Source: an uncultured SAR116 cluster alpha proteobacterium (GTDB lineage: Bacteria > Pseudomonadota > Alphaproteobacteria > Puniceispirillales > Puniceispirillaceae). From it: DNA of 49,558 nucleotides. The notes beneath the pieces are model-generated. The model was not told where the DNA came from, did not search any database, and was given only the letters and a program-made list of their open reading frames with translations. Shown piece by piece: positions 34,353-43,213 of the stretch. Each line of letters begins with the position of its first letter. Within the stretch, counting starts at the first letter, position 1. The translations under genes and the position numbers were made by a program. The stretch covers positions 1 through 49,558 of the forward strand of contig CABYOG010000002.1 in assembly GCA_902520575.1 (NCBI GenBank), read 5' to 3'.

Positions 34353-36974
34353 CTAATCTGTCGCCGCAGCTATGGCTTTGCCAACGATTTCTTGAAGATT
34401 GTCTGACAAATGTAGTTCTGACAGCCATGCCACAGATTTTCTCATCAATCTTCTGCGGCTAGGCTCTATGTGGGCAAAACGCGTCAGCACCAAAGCAAGC
34501 CGAGCGGCAATCTGCGGATTACGGTTGTCCAATTCGGCAATCTGTTCTGCAATAAACTGATACCCACTGCCATCTTCTTTATGAAACTGCACTGGATTGG
34601 CCGTTGCAAATGTTCCGAGGACCGATCTCAATTTATTCGGGTTATCAGGATCAAATACAGGATCACGCATCAGTTTTTGCATATTTTGAATTGTGCCTGA
34701 AAAAGGTGAAGACGCTTCTAGGCCAAGCCATTTTTCCATGACCAGAGAAGTGTTCCTCCAGCGTTCATAAAAAGCTTCCACACAGATACTACGAACCTCA
34801 TGCATGGTAATGTTAAGAGCCGTCAGACCGCCCATGGATAACGTCATATTCAAATCATAACTTTGTTCTGCTGCAACACGTATAGCGTTCTCACTTGCTG
34901 AAGCCACCCCCAGATAGACACACCGATTACGTAACGCACGGCCAGAAGATGTATCGCACAAGCCCTCTGTCGCCAACGCATACCTAATCTGCTCTGATAA
35001 ATGACTGCCTATTTCAACCTGCAGAGCCTGCCGCGCCTGCCAGATTGCAACCGGGTCTGCTTGTGCAGCGCGGTGCTCAACCTCAGACTGACCAGGAACA
35101 GACATGCACAAGCATTTGTAATCATTCCTTAATTCTGCATCTTCAAAAATTTTTGTCACTGCCTTTATCAGCACAGTCTCTACGGCCACATTTGTACCAT
35201 CAGAACCTAGCCGCTGTTCAAGTGCCAGATGCGCCAAACGCTGACAAGCTTCATAACGGTTAAACCCGTCTGTATCATGGGCTGCCAGAATAGCCAGCTC
35301 ATCCACAGATAAATCATCATGCAAGCGCACAGGTGCAGAAAAGCCGCGCAAAACAGATGGCACAACCGGCGTCACAGATGGCTGCGTCAATTCCAATTCA
35401 ACATCCATCATATCAGTGGTCAATAATATCGTTTGTTCTACTTCCGGATTCTGCCCGCCAATGCTGAACTTAACGGCCTCTCCTGACTGACTAACAAGGC
35501 CCAGCTTCACAGGAACAGGCATTGGGCCGACTGCAGTCGAAGCAGCAGTTTGTCGCAGCGATTGTGACAAGGTCAGATTTATTAGGCCTTCAGATACAAT
35601 ATTCCGCTTGACTGTCAAGTTAGGCGTACCTGCCTGACTGTACCACAGCGAAAATAATGACAAATCCATATCATTTGCATCAGCAAGCGCAGCCAGAAAA
35701 TCATCACAAGTTACGGCCTGGCCGTCATGACGCTGAAAATACAAATCCACACCCCGTCTATAGGCTTTTGGGCCCAGAAAGCTGCTGAGCATGCGAATAA
35801 CCTCGGCCCCTTTTTCATAAACTGTGGGGGTGTAAAAATTATTAATCTCAGCATAAGCTTCCGGGCGGATAGGATGGGCTGTAGGGCTGGCATCTTCGGG
35901 AAACTGAATGGCGCGCAACATAGCGACATCCTCAGCTCTCTTCACAGTTTCATCGTGCATATCTGCACTGAAGCACTGATCGCGAAAGACAGTTAACCCC
36001 TCTTTTAATGTTAATTGAAACCAGTCACGACAGGTGACCCTATTGCCTGACCAGTTATGAAAATATTCATGCGCTATAATCGATTCAACACGGTTCAGGT
36101 CATCATCAGTGGCTGTTGCCGGGTCTGCCAGAACGAATTTACTGTTAAAAATATTCAGGCCCTTATTTTCCATCGCGCCCATATTGAAATGACTCACCGC
36201 AACAATCTGAAACAGGTCAAGATCATATTCAAGGCCATAGACGTCCTCGTCCCACCTCATCGAACTTTTTAGGCTTACCATTGCATGTTCAGTCAGATGC
36301 TGATTGCCATGTTCAACCCAAATCTGCAGTGTAACATCACGTCCAGAGGCTGTGGTAAACCTATCTTCCGCAAGAGCCAAATCGCCTGCAACCAAAGCAA
36401 ACAAATAACAGGGCTTGGGATGCGGGTCATGCCATAAGGCAAAATGACGGTCAGACCCAACAGGCCCATCTTCCACCTTATTTCCATTGCATAGTAATTG
36501 CTTATACTGAAGATCCGCTTCTATACGCACCGTAAAGATGCTCATGACATCCGGCCGGTCAGGATAATAGCAGATCCGGCGGAAGCCTTCCGGCTCACAT
36601 TGTGTACAAAGCATATCACCTGACAAATATAGCCCTTCCAAAGCGGTATTGGTGTAGGGTGCGCATGTTGAGGTAACCTTGACTTGATGCTGACCTGTCA
36701 GTCCAGTAATTCGCAGCTGATTAATGTCAAGACGATACCGATCAACAGCCAGATGCAGGCCGTCAACTTCTATAGATAACAGGCTAAGGCCACGGCCATC
36801 TAGCAAAAGCTCATCAGATGGTTTGGCCGCAGGGTTAGGCTTTATATCCAGTGTGACACTGACTAGCGTGTCAGGTGATTTGATGCTGACATCTAGGCGG
36901 GTGGCAGTGACAGTCCAAGCAAAGGGTGCGTATTCTAACCGGTGGACCCGTAAGGGTGTCTGTTTAGCTTCCAT
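34353..36974 (-). CDS. pepN: Aminopeptidase N
   Basis: An 873-residue M1-family zinc metallopeptidase of the PepN type. GAMENKGLNIFN is the exopeptidase signature; IIAHEYFHNWSGNRVTCRDW is the zinc site HExxH with the downstream Glu in LKEGLTVFRD as third ligand. The C-terminal DUF3458 domains follow, ending near LQEIVGKAIAAATD. It trims peptides made by Clp, Lon and other proteases. The start overlaps the gcrA end by 11 bases on the same strand. Confidence 0.95.
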   Translation of the reverse strand: MEAKQTPLRVHRLEYAPFAWTVTATRLDVSIKSPDTLVSVTLDIKPNPAAKPSDELLLDGRGLSLLSIEVDGLHLAVDRYRLDINQLRITGLTGQHQVKVTSTCAPYTNTALEGLYLSGDMLCTQCEPEGFRRICYYPDRPDVMSIFTVRIEADLQYKQLLCNGNKVEDGPVGSDRHFALWHDPHPKPCYLFALVAGDLALAEDRFTTASGRDVTLQIWVEHGNQHLTEHAMVSLKSSMRWDEDVYGLEYDLDLFQIVAVSHFNMGAMENKGLNIFNSKFVLADPATATDDDLNRVESIIAHEYFHNWSGNRVTCRDWFQLTLKEGLTVFRDQCFSADMHDETVKRAEDVAMLRAIQFPEDASPTAHPIRPEAYAEINNFYTPTVYEKGAEVIRMLSSFLGPKAYRRGVDLYFQRHDGQAVTCDDFLAALADANDMDLSLFSLWYSQAGTPNLTVKRNIVSEGLINLTLSQSLRQTAASTAVGPMPVPVKLGLVSQSGEAVKFSIGGQNPEVEQTILLTTDMMDVELELTQPSVTPVVPSVLRGFSAPVRLHDDLSVDELAILAAHDTDGFNRYEACQRLAHLALEQRLGSDGTNVAVETVLIKAVTKIFEDAELRNDYKCLCMSVPGQSEVEHRAAQADPVAIWQARQALQVEIGSHLSEQIRYALATEGLCDTSSGRALRNRCVYLGVASASENAIRVAAEQSYDLNMTLSMGGLTALNITMHEVRSICVEAFYERWRNTSLVMEKWLGLEASSPFSGTIQNMQKLMRDPVFDPDNPNKLRSVLGTFATANPVQFHKEDGSGYQFIAEQIAELDNRNPQIAARLALVLTRFAHIEPSRRRLMRKSVAWLSELHLSDNLQEIVGKAIAAATD

Positions 36975-37350
36975 CGCGCGACGTCGTATAGGCTAGCTCA
37001 CAATGTTTAGAACAATAGGGTTTGCCGGGTACGATGGGCGCGCCACAGAAATTAAACTCAACTGTCTTTGGGTCGCCTGAGGGCCAGACACATTTTGACC
37101 GTGACCATTTTATATCCCGCAATACAAGACGCAGAGGCAAGTCGCGTTGTTTGGCTTCTTTATTCTTTTGACGTTCCGTCTTTGATATTGGCGACTGCCG
37201 TTTGGGCAACTTCAATCTATGTGCTTTTCCGGCTACTGCGTTACGCGTTACCCCCAGCTGTTCACCAATTTGTGAAATGGACAAGCCCGAGTCCCACAAT
37301 TTTTGCAATTTTTCCAGACGTTCCTCTGTCCAGCTTGTTTCTTCAGCCAT
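36964..37350 (-). CDS. gcrA: GcrA cell-cycle regulator
   Basis: A 128-residue GcrA. The N-terminal DNA-binding helix-turn-helix has SWTEERLEKLQKLWDSGLSI (residues about 6-25) followed by SQIGEQLGVTRNAVAGKAHR; the C-terminal sigma-70-binding part has CVWPSGDP, FCGAPIVPGKPYCSKHCELAY. GcrA acts with sigma-70 at promoters carrying CcrM-methylated GANTC, which ties it to alphaproteobacterial cell-cycle control. The product is shorter than Caulobacter GcrA (about 170) because the middle linker is short. It reads into pepN with an 11-base overlap, an unusual partner. Confidence 0.92.
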   Translation of the reverse strand: MAEETSWTEERLEKLQKLWDSGLSISQIGEQLGVTRNAVAGKAHRLKLPKRQSPISKTERQKNKEAKQRDLPLRLVLRDIKWSRSKCVWPSGDPKTVEFNFCGAPIVPGKPYCSKHCELAYTTSRDGS

Positions 37351-37425
37351 TAGCCACCCTCATTTGATCCATGAAACTTTAGTTAATCCGCTGACCCTTA
37401 AGTTTCAATATGAAATCTTCATCAT

Positions 37426-38322
37426 TCACTTTTTTTTCTCATATGCGCCAATAAATTCACCAATCAGATCGACCTGATAATCCAGCATGTATCTGCCAAC
37501 ATGGACCGGACGGCCAGACTGCTGAGCTGCTGTTATCAGGCGGGTCCTCTCAGGGATCATAATTATGTCACACACAAGACAATCCGTGCGCAGCAAATTT
37601 ACATCCACGGGCATCTCATCATTTTCGTGCAAGCCAAGCGGCGTGGCATTGATCACCATATCATAAGCATAAAAATCAATATCATTGCTTTGTATAGCAA
37701 GAACTTTTGTATTTCCACCCAACTTATGAACAAGTTGGACAGCCTCTTCTGCTCGGCTATGCGTCCTGTTGGTCACATCAACACGAGAAATCGGCTGATC
37801 AGCTAGTGATAGAGCAATCGCACGAGCAGCCCCACCAGCACCAATAATCAGAATTGATTTATCACGCAGGATGTGTTCAGGCGGCAGACCAATGGGGTTT
37901 TCACCCAAAAGACCAGCAACAAAACCATGACCATCAAAATTATCACCGAGCAAACGTTCATCATCTGCAAATCGGACAGCATTTACCGCAGCCGCTGCTC
38001 TTGCCCCTGGCCCTAATTCATCACAGAGCACAGCAAGTTTAAGCTTATGCGGAATTGTGACTGCCGCACCTTTGAAATTACCAAGTTTTTTCAGACCCTT
38101 AATCCCCTCTGACAGCTGTTCTGCAGGAATATCAACAGGCACCATCACAGCATCGATGTTACGTTCAGCAAAAATTCTGTTAAAGATCATCGGAGCCCGT
38201 ACATGGTCAGTCGGACTGGCAATACAGCCAAACAGACGGGTTGTCCCTGTAACAGCTCTGATAGAATCATGCCTGGTCATTTGCAAGGTCTGCCCCTTCC
38301 TGTTTTTCAAAACACTGTTCAT
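37426..38322 (-). CDS. Shikimate dehydrogenase family paralogue
   Basis: A 298-residue AroE-fold protein. The catalytic Lys93 (VTIPHKLK) and Asp130 (NFDGHGF) and the NADP-binding GAGGAARAIA and NRTHSRAEEA are present, so it is probably an active oxidoreductase. The shikimate-binding Ser pair of AroE (HSxSP) is changed: the aligned segment is ASPTDHVRAP (His40 kept, both Ser replaced by Val and Ala), and NTD reads NFD. The substrate is therefore likely not shikimate, or not in the usual way; quinate/aminoshikimate-type or unknown paralogues are candidates. ATG 38322 is used; ATG 38280 is in frame with a possible but distant AAGGGG. No other aromatic-pathway gene lies in the window. Confidence 0.8.
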   Translation of the reverse strand: MNSVLKNRKGQTLQMTRHDSIRAVTGTTRLFGCIASPTDHVRAPMIFNRIFAERNIDAVMVPVDIPAEQLSEGIKGLKKLGNFKGAAVTIPHKLKLAVLCDELGPGARAAAAVNAVRFADDERLLGDNFDGHGFVAGLLGENPIGLPPEHILRDKSILIIGAGGAARAIALSLADQPISRVDVTNRTHSRAEEAVQLVHKLGGNTKVLAIQSNDIDFYAYDMVINATPLGLHENDEMPVDVNLLRTDCLVCDIIMIPERTRLITAAQQSGRPVHVGRYMLDYQVDLIGEFIGAYEKKK

Positions 38323-38469
38323 ATCAGGCAGGCCGACAACAGACTCCTGCCATTTTACCGCCTAAATTCAGCCTGGATTGTCCCTATTGTTATCCTAATC
38401 AGCCTAAAAAATCATCAGGAAAGAACCTGGCATTTCAGATTATTAAAATTCAGTAGGAAGCGACGCAAT

Positions 38470-38886
38470 ATGAGAAAAACTCAACAAACCCTCTGGCTTG
38501 CCGGTTTTACCGGGGTTAGCACAGCCTGCATTATCAGCCTTTTAACCACTGATATATCTTCGGTTGACCACCCGTCTGCATCGCAACCTGATGCATTGCT
38601 GGCGGCAAATATTGACCAGGACCAGCTGGTTACTCTTCATGAGGTTAGGCAGATGCTTGAGGGTCATTTTGGGCGTCTGGATACCGACAAGGACGGCATG
38701 ATTAACCCTAATGAATACGCAGAACAGCATATCAAATTATTTTTGTCTATAGACACAGATTCCAATAAAAAGCTTACAAAAGCAGAAGTCCGCCTTCACA
38801 ATATGAAGCGGCTCAGCCTGGAAAGTAATATTGCGACTAAAAACCTACTTTATAAGACAACCTTCAAAAAGATTGAAGACTATTGA
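38470..38886 (+). CDS. Exported or membrane-anchored EF-hand protein
   Basis: A 138-residue protein. ATG 38470 is chosen because AGGAAG lies about 10 bases upstream and the N-terminal hydrophobic segment (TLWLAGFTGVSTACIISLL) follows at once; a longer frame to the left overlaps the aroE-like gene and has no such support. Three EF-hand loops are visible: NIDQDQLVTLHE, DTDKDGMINPNE (canonical) and DTDSNKKLTKAE, each flanked by helices. It should bind calcium in the periplasm or at the membrane. Target unknown. Confidence 0.82.
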   Translation: MRKTQQTLWLAGFTGVSTACIISLLTTDISSVDHPSASQPDALLAANIDQDQLVTLHEVRQMLEGHFGRLDTDKDGMINPNEYAEQHIKLFLSIDTDSNKKLTKAEVRLHNMKRLSLESNIATKNLLYKTTFKKIEDY

Positions 38887-39030
38887 CTGTGGTTTTTCTG
38901 GCAAAAGTCTATAGCTATATATTGGCTGGTGATAGTTTTGCTCACCAACTTTCTTCTCATACCAAGGCCCCGCTACTCTTATCCTAAACACGCTACATAT
39001 AAATCAGAAATGTGACTTTATTTAGATCGC

Positions 39031-39438
39031 CTAACCTGCATCTTCAGCGACAAGTTCAAGAGAGGCCGAATTTATACAATAGCGCAAGCCCCCTGCATCT
39101 ATAGGCCCATCTTCGAACACATGACCTAAATGAGCCTCACACTGGCTGCAATGTACTTCTGTGCGGACCATAAAAAAGCTGCGATCTGACTTTGTACCGA
39201 CAGCAGTTTCATCAAGAGGCAGCGTGAAAGATGGCCAGCCTGTGCCTGAATCAAATTTATCCTGACTGCCAAATAAGGCTGATCCGCAACAGATACAGTG
39301 ATAAGTCCCGTCTTCATCACAGTCATGGTATCTACCTGTGAACGCTCTTTCAGTGCCGTGCTTGCGAGTAATGTGATACTGTTCTGAGGTCAGTTGCTCT
39401 TGCCATTCCTGATCAGATTTCACAATTGTAGGACTCAT
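39031..39438 (-). CDS. msrB: Peptide-methionine (R)-S-oxide reductase
   Basis: A 135-residue MsrB. Zinc cysteines 48 and 51 (CICCGS) and 97 and 100 (CSQCEAHLGHVF), the segment DSGTGWPSF, and catalytic Cys121 in RYCINSASLEL are all present; no resolving Cys is visible at the usual N-terminal position. It repairs methionine-R-sulfoxide, normally with thioredoxin. Its start overlaps the stop of the molybdenum hydroxylase gene by 4 bases, so the two are co-translated. Confidence 0.95.
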   Translation of the reverse strand: MSPTIVKSDQEWQEQLTSEQYHITRKHGTERAFTGRYHDCDEDGTYHCICCGSALFGSQDKFDSGTGWPSFTLPLDETAVGTKSDRSFFMVRTEVHCSQCEAHLGHVFEDGPIDAGGLRYCINSASLELVAEDAG

Positions 39439-41747
39439 ACAACACCCTTCTTCAACTTCATTTTTTGCCAGACATTCTCTAATGTGGCTGGCATATCAAT
39501 ATGGACAATACCAAGCGCATCACATAATGCAGAAATCACAGCAGGTGGGGCGCCAATCGCTCCAGCCTCTCCAGCACCTTTGACACCAAGAAGGTTGTTC
39601 TGGCAGCGGGTACCGCGGCGTGAAATCGAAAATGAGGGGATATGGTCAGCACGTGGCAAGGTATAGTCCATCAGCGAACCAGCAAGCAGTTGCCCGTCTT
39701 CATCATAAGCGACGTGTTCGTAAAGCGCCTGACCAATCCCTTGCGCAATTCCGCCATGTATCTGGCCTTCCAGTGTTAAAGGGTTGATGATCTCGCCAAA
39801 ATCATCGACCACAGTGTAATTCACAATTTCCGGGCGATAGGTCTGCTTGTCAACTTCAATCTCAACAATGTGACAGCCATAAGGATAAGTCGCCCCATCA
39901 GTTGTATAATCATGCACCCGGTTCAACGGATGCTGGGACGGGTCATCTGTAGCAATAAGTCTGACCAAATCCTCAATTGTCACCGACTGGTTTGTTCCCG
40001 CAGCAGTGAATATTCCTTCTGCAAACTGAATGTCACCTATCTCTGCCTGCAAATGTTCAGCCGCAAACGGCAGCGCTTGCTCTGCAATCATAGCAGCGGC
40101 CTGCATCAATGTAGAACCCAGAACGGCAGACATTCGGGCTCCACCTGTTGTTCCTGGCGGTGTACGCAGACTGTCGCCTTGCACAATATTAATCAGCTCA
40201 GCATCGTACCCAAGCCTACCAGAAAAAATCTGCGTTAATGTGGTGCGATGAGCCTGACCATTATCCTGTTGCGCAGCATATACAGTTGCTGTTCCGTCTT
40301 TATGAAATTCAATATCCACGCTTGCACCGCCACCGCCGCCACATTGCTCTAAATACATGGACAACCCAATACCGCGCCATTTTCCTTGTTCTTCACTGAC
40401 CTTACGCCGCGCATCAAATCCCAGCCAATCTGCCTTCTCCATCGCCTCAGCCAGCAGGCTCGGCATATCTCCTGAATCAACTGTTCCGCCCTCAACCATC
40501 TGGTAGGGAATCTGCTCAGGCTTGATTAAATTCACCTGGCGAACCCCAACTCTGTCCATGCCCGTTACATGAGCAATGTGGTCCATGAGACGTTCAAGTA
40601 GATAATTAGCTTCGGGACGCCCTGCACCGCGGAAAGCATCGACAGCTGGCGTATTTGTCACAACCCCGCGCACTTCCATGCCGGCAACCGCAATATCGTA
40701 AGGTCCTGTCAGGGTTCGACAAGCAGACAACGTAGGAATATATATACTAAAATTTGATAGCCAAGCTCCCATGTTAGCATGAACTATAACGTCCAGAGCG
40801 AGAATTTTACCTCGTTCATCAACAGCTGCCCTGGCTTTAGTGCGGTTGTCACGGCCATGCAAATCAGACAGGTAAGAATCTGTTCTTTCCTGCTGCCAAC
40901 GGACAGTTTGGCCAACCTTTTTCGCCGCCCAGGCAATACAGAGCTGCTCAGGATGCAGGAATATCTTGTAACCAAATCCGCCGCCCACATCACCTGTCAA
41001 CAGCTGAAGTTGTTCATTTGTTAAATTAAGCGCTTTAGCAATTTGGGCAGAAAGACCGACAGGCCCTTGGGTTCCACTCCATATCCGCAAGCCACCATTC
41101 TCCTTGATCGGCTGGGCCACCATTGGCCGCGTTTCCATAGCATTTGGCATAATTCGGCTGTTAATCACATCAACCTCAACCAGTCGCGCCCCCGACGCTA
41201 CAGCCTCATCTATCGCTAAACGTGCTTCATTAATTGTCCCAGCTTCCCATGTGAAAACCGTATTATTTGGATAACAATCATAAAGCTGTGGCGCATGTGG
41301 TTCCGTTGCCTCATAGACATCACACACTGACTCCAAGATGTCATAATCGACATCGATCAACTCAATCGCATCCAAGGCCTGCTGCCGCGTATCCGCGACT
41401 ACCATAGCAATTATATCTCCTGCATGTCGGATGATATCACGCACCATAGCTGCCTTCGTTGTTCTGGGTATCGGCGAACCGTCGCGGTTCTCCACGTATT
41501 GCTGACAATGAATTTCACCGACATTATCCTCATCCATTTCAGCTTGACTAGCTACTAGTTGAACACCGGCTGAAATTCGTGCCTCTGTCAGGTCCAAATG
41601 TGTAAGCTTTGCGTGAGCAAAGGGCGACCGCAGGAAAGCGACAGACAAGCCATGTCCTGGCAACTGGTCATCAGTAAACTGGCCTCTACCAATCAGCAAT
41701 TTGGCATCTTCAATCCGCTTTACCGCCTGCCCTACACCAAATTTCAT
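39435..41747 (-). CDS. Molybdopterin hydroxylase large subunit (CoxL-like, form II)
   Basis: A 770-residue xanthine-oxidase-family large subunit. GGGFGYKIFLHPE is the molybdenum-cofactor segment, and residues 371-377 read AFRGAGR, the form II type of active-site loop, not the AYxCSFR loop of true CO dehydrogenase. KGAGEAGAIG near the C-terminus holds the catalytic Glu. The family hydroxylates aldehydes, purines or aromatic N-heterocycles and normally needs a FeS small subunit and FAD medium subunit; neither is in the window. It is followed with a 4-base overlap by msrB. Substrate unknown. Confidence 0.88.
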   Translation of the reverse strand: MKFGVGQAVKRIEDAKLLIGRGQFTDDQLPGHGLSVAFLRSPFAHAKLTHLDLTEARISAGVQLVASQAEMDEDNVGEIHCQQYVENRDGSPIPRTTKAAMVRDIIRHAGDIIAMVVADTRQQALDAIELIDVDYDILESVCDVYEATEPHAPQLYDCYPNNTVFTWEAGTINEARLAIDEAVASGARLVEVDVINSRIMPNAMETRPMVAQPIKENGGLRIWSGTQGPVGLSAQIAKALNLTNEQLQLLTGDVGGGFGYKIFLHPEQLCIAWAAKKVGQTVRWQQERTDSYLSDLHGRDNRTKARAAVDERGKILALDVIVHANMGAWLSNFSIYIPTLSACRTLTGPYDIAVAGMEVRGVVTNTPAVDAFRGAGRPEANYLLERLMDHIAHVTGMDRVGVRQVNLIKPEQIPYQMVEGGTVDSGDMPSLLAEAMEKADWLGFDARRKVSEEQGKWRGIGLSMYLEQCGGGGGASVDIEFHKDGTATVYAAQQDNGQAHRTTLTQIFSGRLGYDAELINIVQGDSLRTPPGTTGGARMSAVLGSTLMQAAAMIAEQALPFAAEHLQAEIGDIQFAEGIFTAAGTNQSVTIEDLVRLIATDDPSQHPLNRVHDYTTDGATYPYGCHIVEIEVDKQTYRPEIVNYTVVDDFGEIINPLTLEGQIHGGIAQGIGQALYEHVAYDEDGQLLAGSLMDYTLPRADHIPSFSISRRGTRCQNNLLGVKGAGEAGAIGAPPAVISALCDALGIVHIDMPATLENVWQKMKLKKGVV

Positions 41748-41843
41748 GATAATATGTTCCTGTATCTCACTCGAAAAACTAGTCTTATATTGTAAAATTA
41801 CTCCAGACTCACATAACAGAAAATAAAGAGGTTTCTTCTGTTT

Positions 41844-42461
41844 TCAACTCCCTTTTCCAAATTCAACCCAGGTCACATAAACACGGTAACCTGTTGTCAG
41901 CCAACATAAGAAACCAAATATAAGCGCAAATACAGAAAAGTAATCCGGATAGAGCAAAATCAACACAAAAAAAGCGATAGTTTCTGTCCCCTCTGTCAGT
42001 CCACCAAGATAGGCAAAACTTTTTGTTTTTCTGGATTGATGCGCATCAACTGCGCTATGTTTGGCATCCAAAATTGCATAGGCCAGAAAACTGCTTCCTG
42101 TTCCAACAAAGCTCAGCATTAAAAATGCGGCAACTACTGCCTTTTCGGGATGAGTTACTGCAAAACAGAACGGCACAAACGCATAAAATATAAAATCACA
42201 AACAATATCCAAATAACCGCCAAAGTCAGTTCGCTGGCTTAGCCGGGCAACAGCCCCATCCAGACCATCACACATTCGGTTCAACAGAAGTGCCCCAAGA
42301 GCCCATCCATAAGCTTCAACACAAATTAGCAAGCCACAGCAAAACCCCCATCCAAACCCAATCGCAGTAAGGGTATTAGCATTAAGTCCAAAACGAAGAC
42401 AAATTTTACCAAGCTGAACGAGGCTTGGAGCAATCAATGGTTTCAGTTTGGCATCAAACAT
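41844..42461 (-). CDS. CDP-alcohol phosphatidyltransferase
   Basis: A 205-residue membrane enzyme with about six hydrophobic segments. The family signature is complete: DGLDGAVARLSQRTDFGGYL continuing to DIVCD, with the four Asp residues that bind two metal ions and the CDP headgroup. The alcohol acceptor (serine, glycerol phosphate, inositol or other) cannot be fixed. It lies 57 bases downstream of the decarboxylase-like gene on the same strand, the place of pssA in many alphaproteobacteria, but it is shorter than usual PssA (about 230-280 residues). Confidence 0.85.
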   Translation of the reverse strand: MFDAKLKPLIAPSLVQLGKICLRFGLNANTLTAIGFGWGFCCGLLICVEAYGWALGALLLNRMCDGLDGAVARLSQRTDFGGYLDIVCDFIFYAFVPFCFAVTHPEKAVVAAFLMLSFVGTGSSFLAYAILDAKHSAVDAHQSRKTKSFAYLGGLTEGTETIAFFVLILLYPDYFSVFALIFGFLCWLTTGYRVYVTWVEFGKGS

Positions 42462-42518
42462 CAGGTTTTCTGTCCTTTCGTGCCACTGCAGGGCACATTA
42501 AGATCAGACGACGCAGGT

Positions 42519-43172
42519 TTAAAATGCCTGACCAAGCTGTGTTTGCGCTGCCAAACAACGTTGCCCGGGGACAACATTCAAAGATGCTGAGGTGATAAAG
42601 GTGACCATCACCACCCCTCTGAACAGCGCTAGCCCTGCAGGGTCAGATACTATGGTCTGGCGGCCTTCACGCAGGAAACATTGGATTAATCTACACCACT
42701 TATCACCGAATTGTGTCATTTCAACACGATGCCCCTTTTTTGTCCGCCAAGTAATCTCGCGGCGCACACGTAAGTCATTAGTGACCCCATCAAGGGCTTT
42801 GAATTTGAAGCTTCCGTCGACCCATGTAATGTCCTCTAATTGGCCTGCAACTGGCGCATAATGCAGATGGCTGTCAAACAAATCCGGCTGAAGTATAACT
42901 GTCTTAGTACCATCACTACGTTCATCGACGGATATGATTCGTCCATCAACGGGGGCATAGACCGTTTCGTCCGGCCTAATGCATGCTTCTGGCTGAGCCG
43001 TAACACGAAGAATTAAACTAATATAGAACAGCAACCCAAGACTAAGCACACCAAGCGGAAGGTACAAAGCCAGCAAGCCAATACAAAACAGCCCGACACA
43101 GGCTTTTACCGGCCAGCCAGGAACGGTTGACGGTGTTATAACCAGTTCAGAAAACTTCATTTCACTAGTCAC
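42519..43172 (-). CDS. Phosphatidylserine decarboxylase-like protein, atypical
   Basis: A 217-residue protein resembling short-form phosphatidylserine decarboxylase (Psd). Residues 21-57 form hydrophobic membrane segments; APVDGRIISVDE (73-84) and FDSHLHYAPVAG (99-110, His102 and Pro107) match the Psd core with its catalytic Asp and His. Psd is normally cleaved at Gly-Ser within RFGSRVD to make the pyruvoyl group. The aligned stretch here is TFITSASLNV (191-200), where Ser195 is kept but the Gly before it is Thr. Self-cleavage might still occur or might be lost. It precedes the CDP-alcohol phosphatidyltransferase, as in psd-pssA operons, so a phospholipid headgroup role is likely. Confidence 0.7.
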   Translation of the reverse strand: MTSEMKFSELVITPSTVPGWPVKACVGLFCIGLLALYLPLGVLSLGLLFYISLILRVTAQPEACIRPDETVYAPVDGRIISVDERSDGTKTVILQPDLFDSHLHYAPVAGQLEDITWVDGSFKFKALDGVTNDLRVRREITWRTKKGHRVEMTQFGDKWCRLIQCFLREGRQTIVSDPAGLALFRGVVMVTFITSASLNVVPGQRCLAAQTQLGQAF

Positions 43173-43213
43173 GAAGGGCCTTTCTTACCTGTTTTGGCTT
43201 ATCTATTTTGCTT

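Noticed and set aside
38203..38469. N-terminal extension of the EF-hand protein
   Set aside because: It overlaps the aroE-like gene on the other strand, while ATG 38470 has a good ribosome-binding site and starts directly at an export segment.
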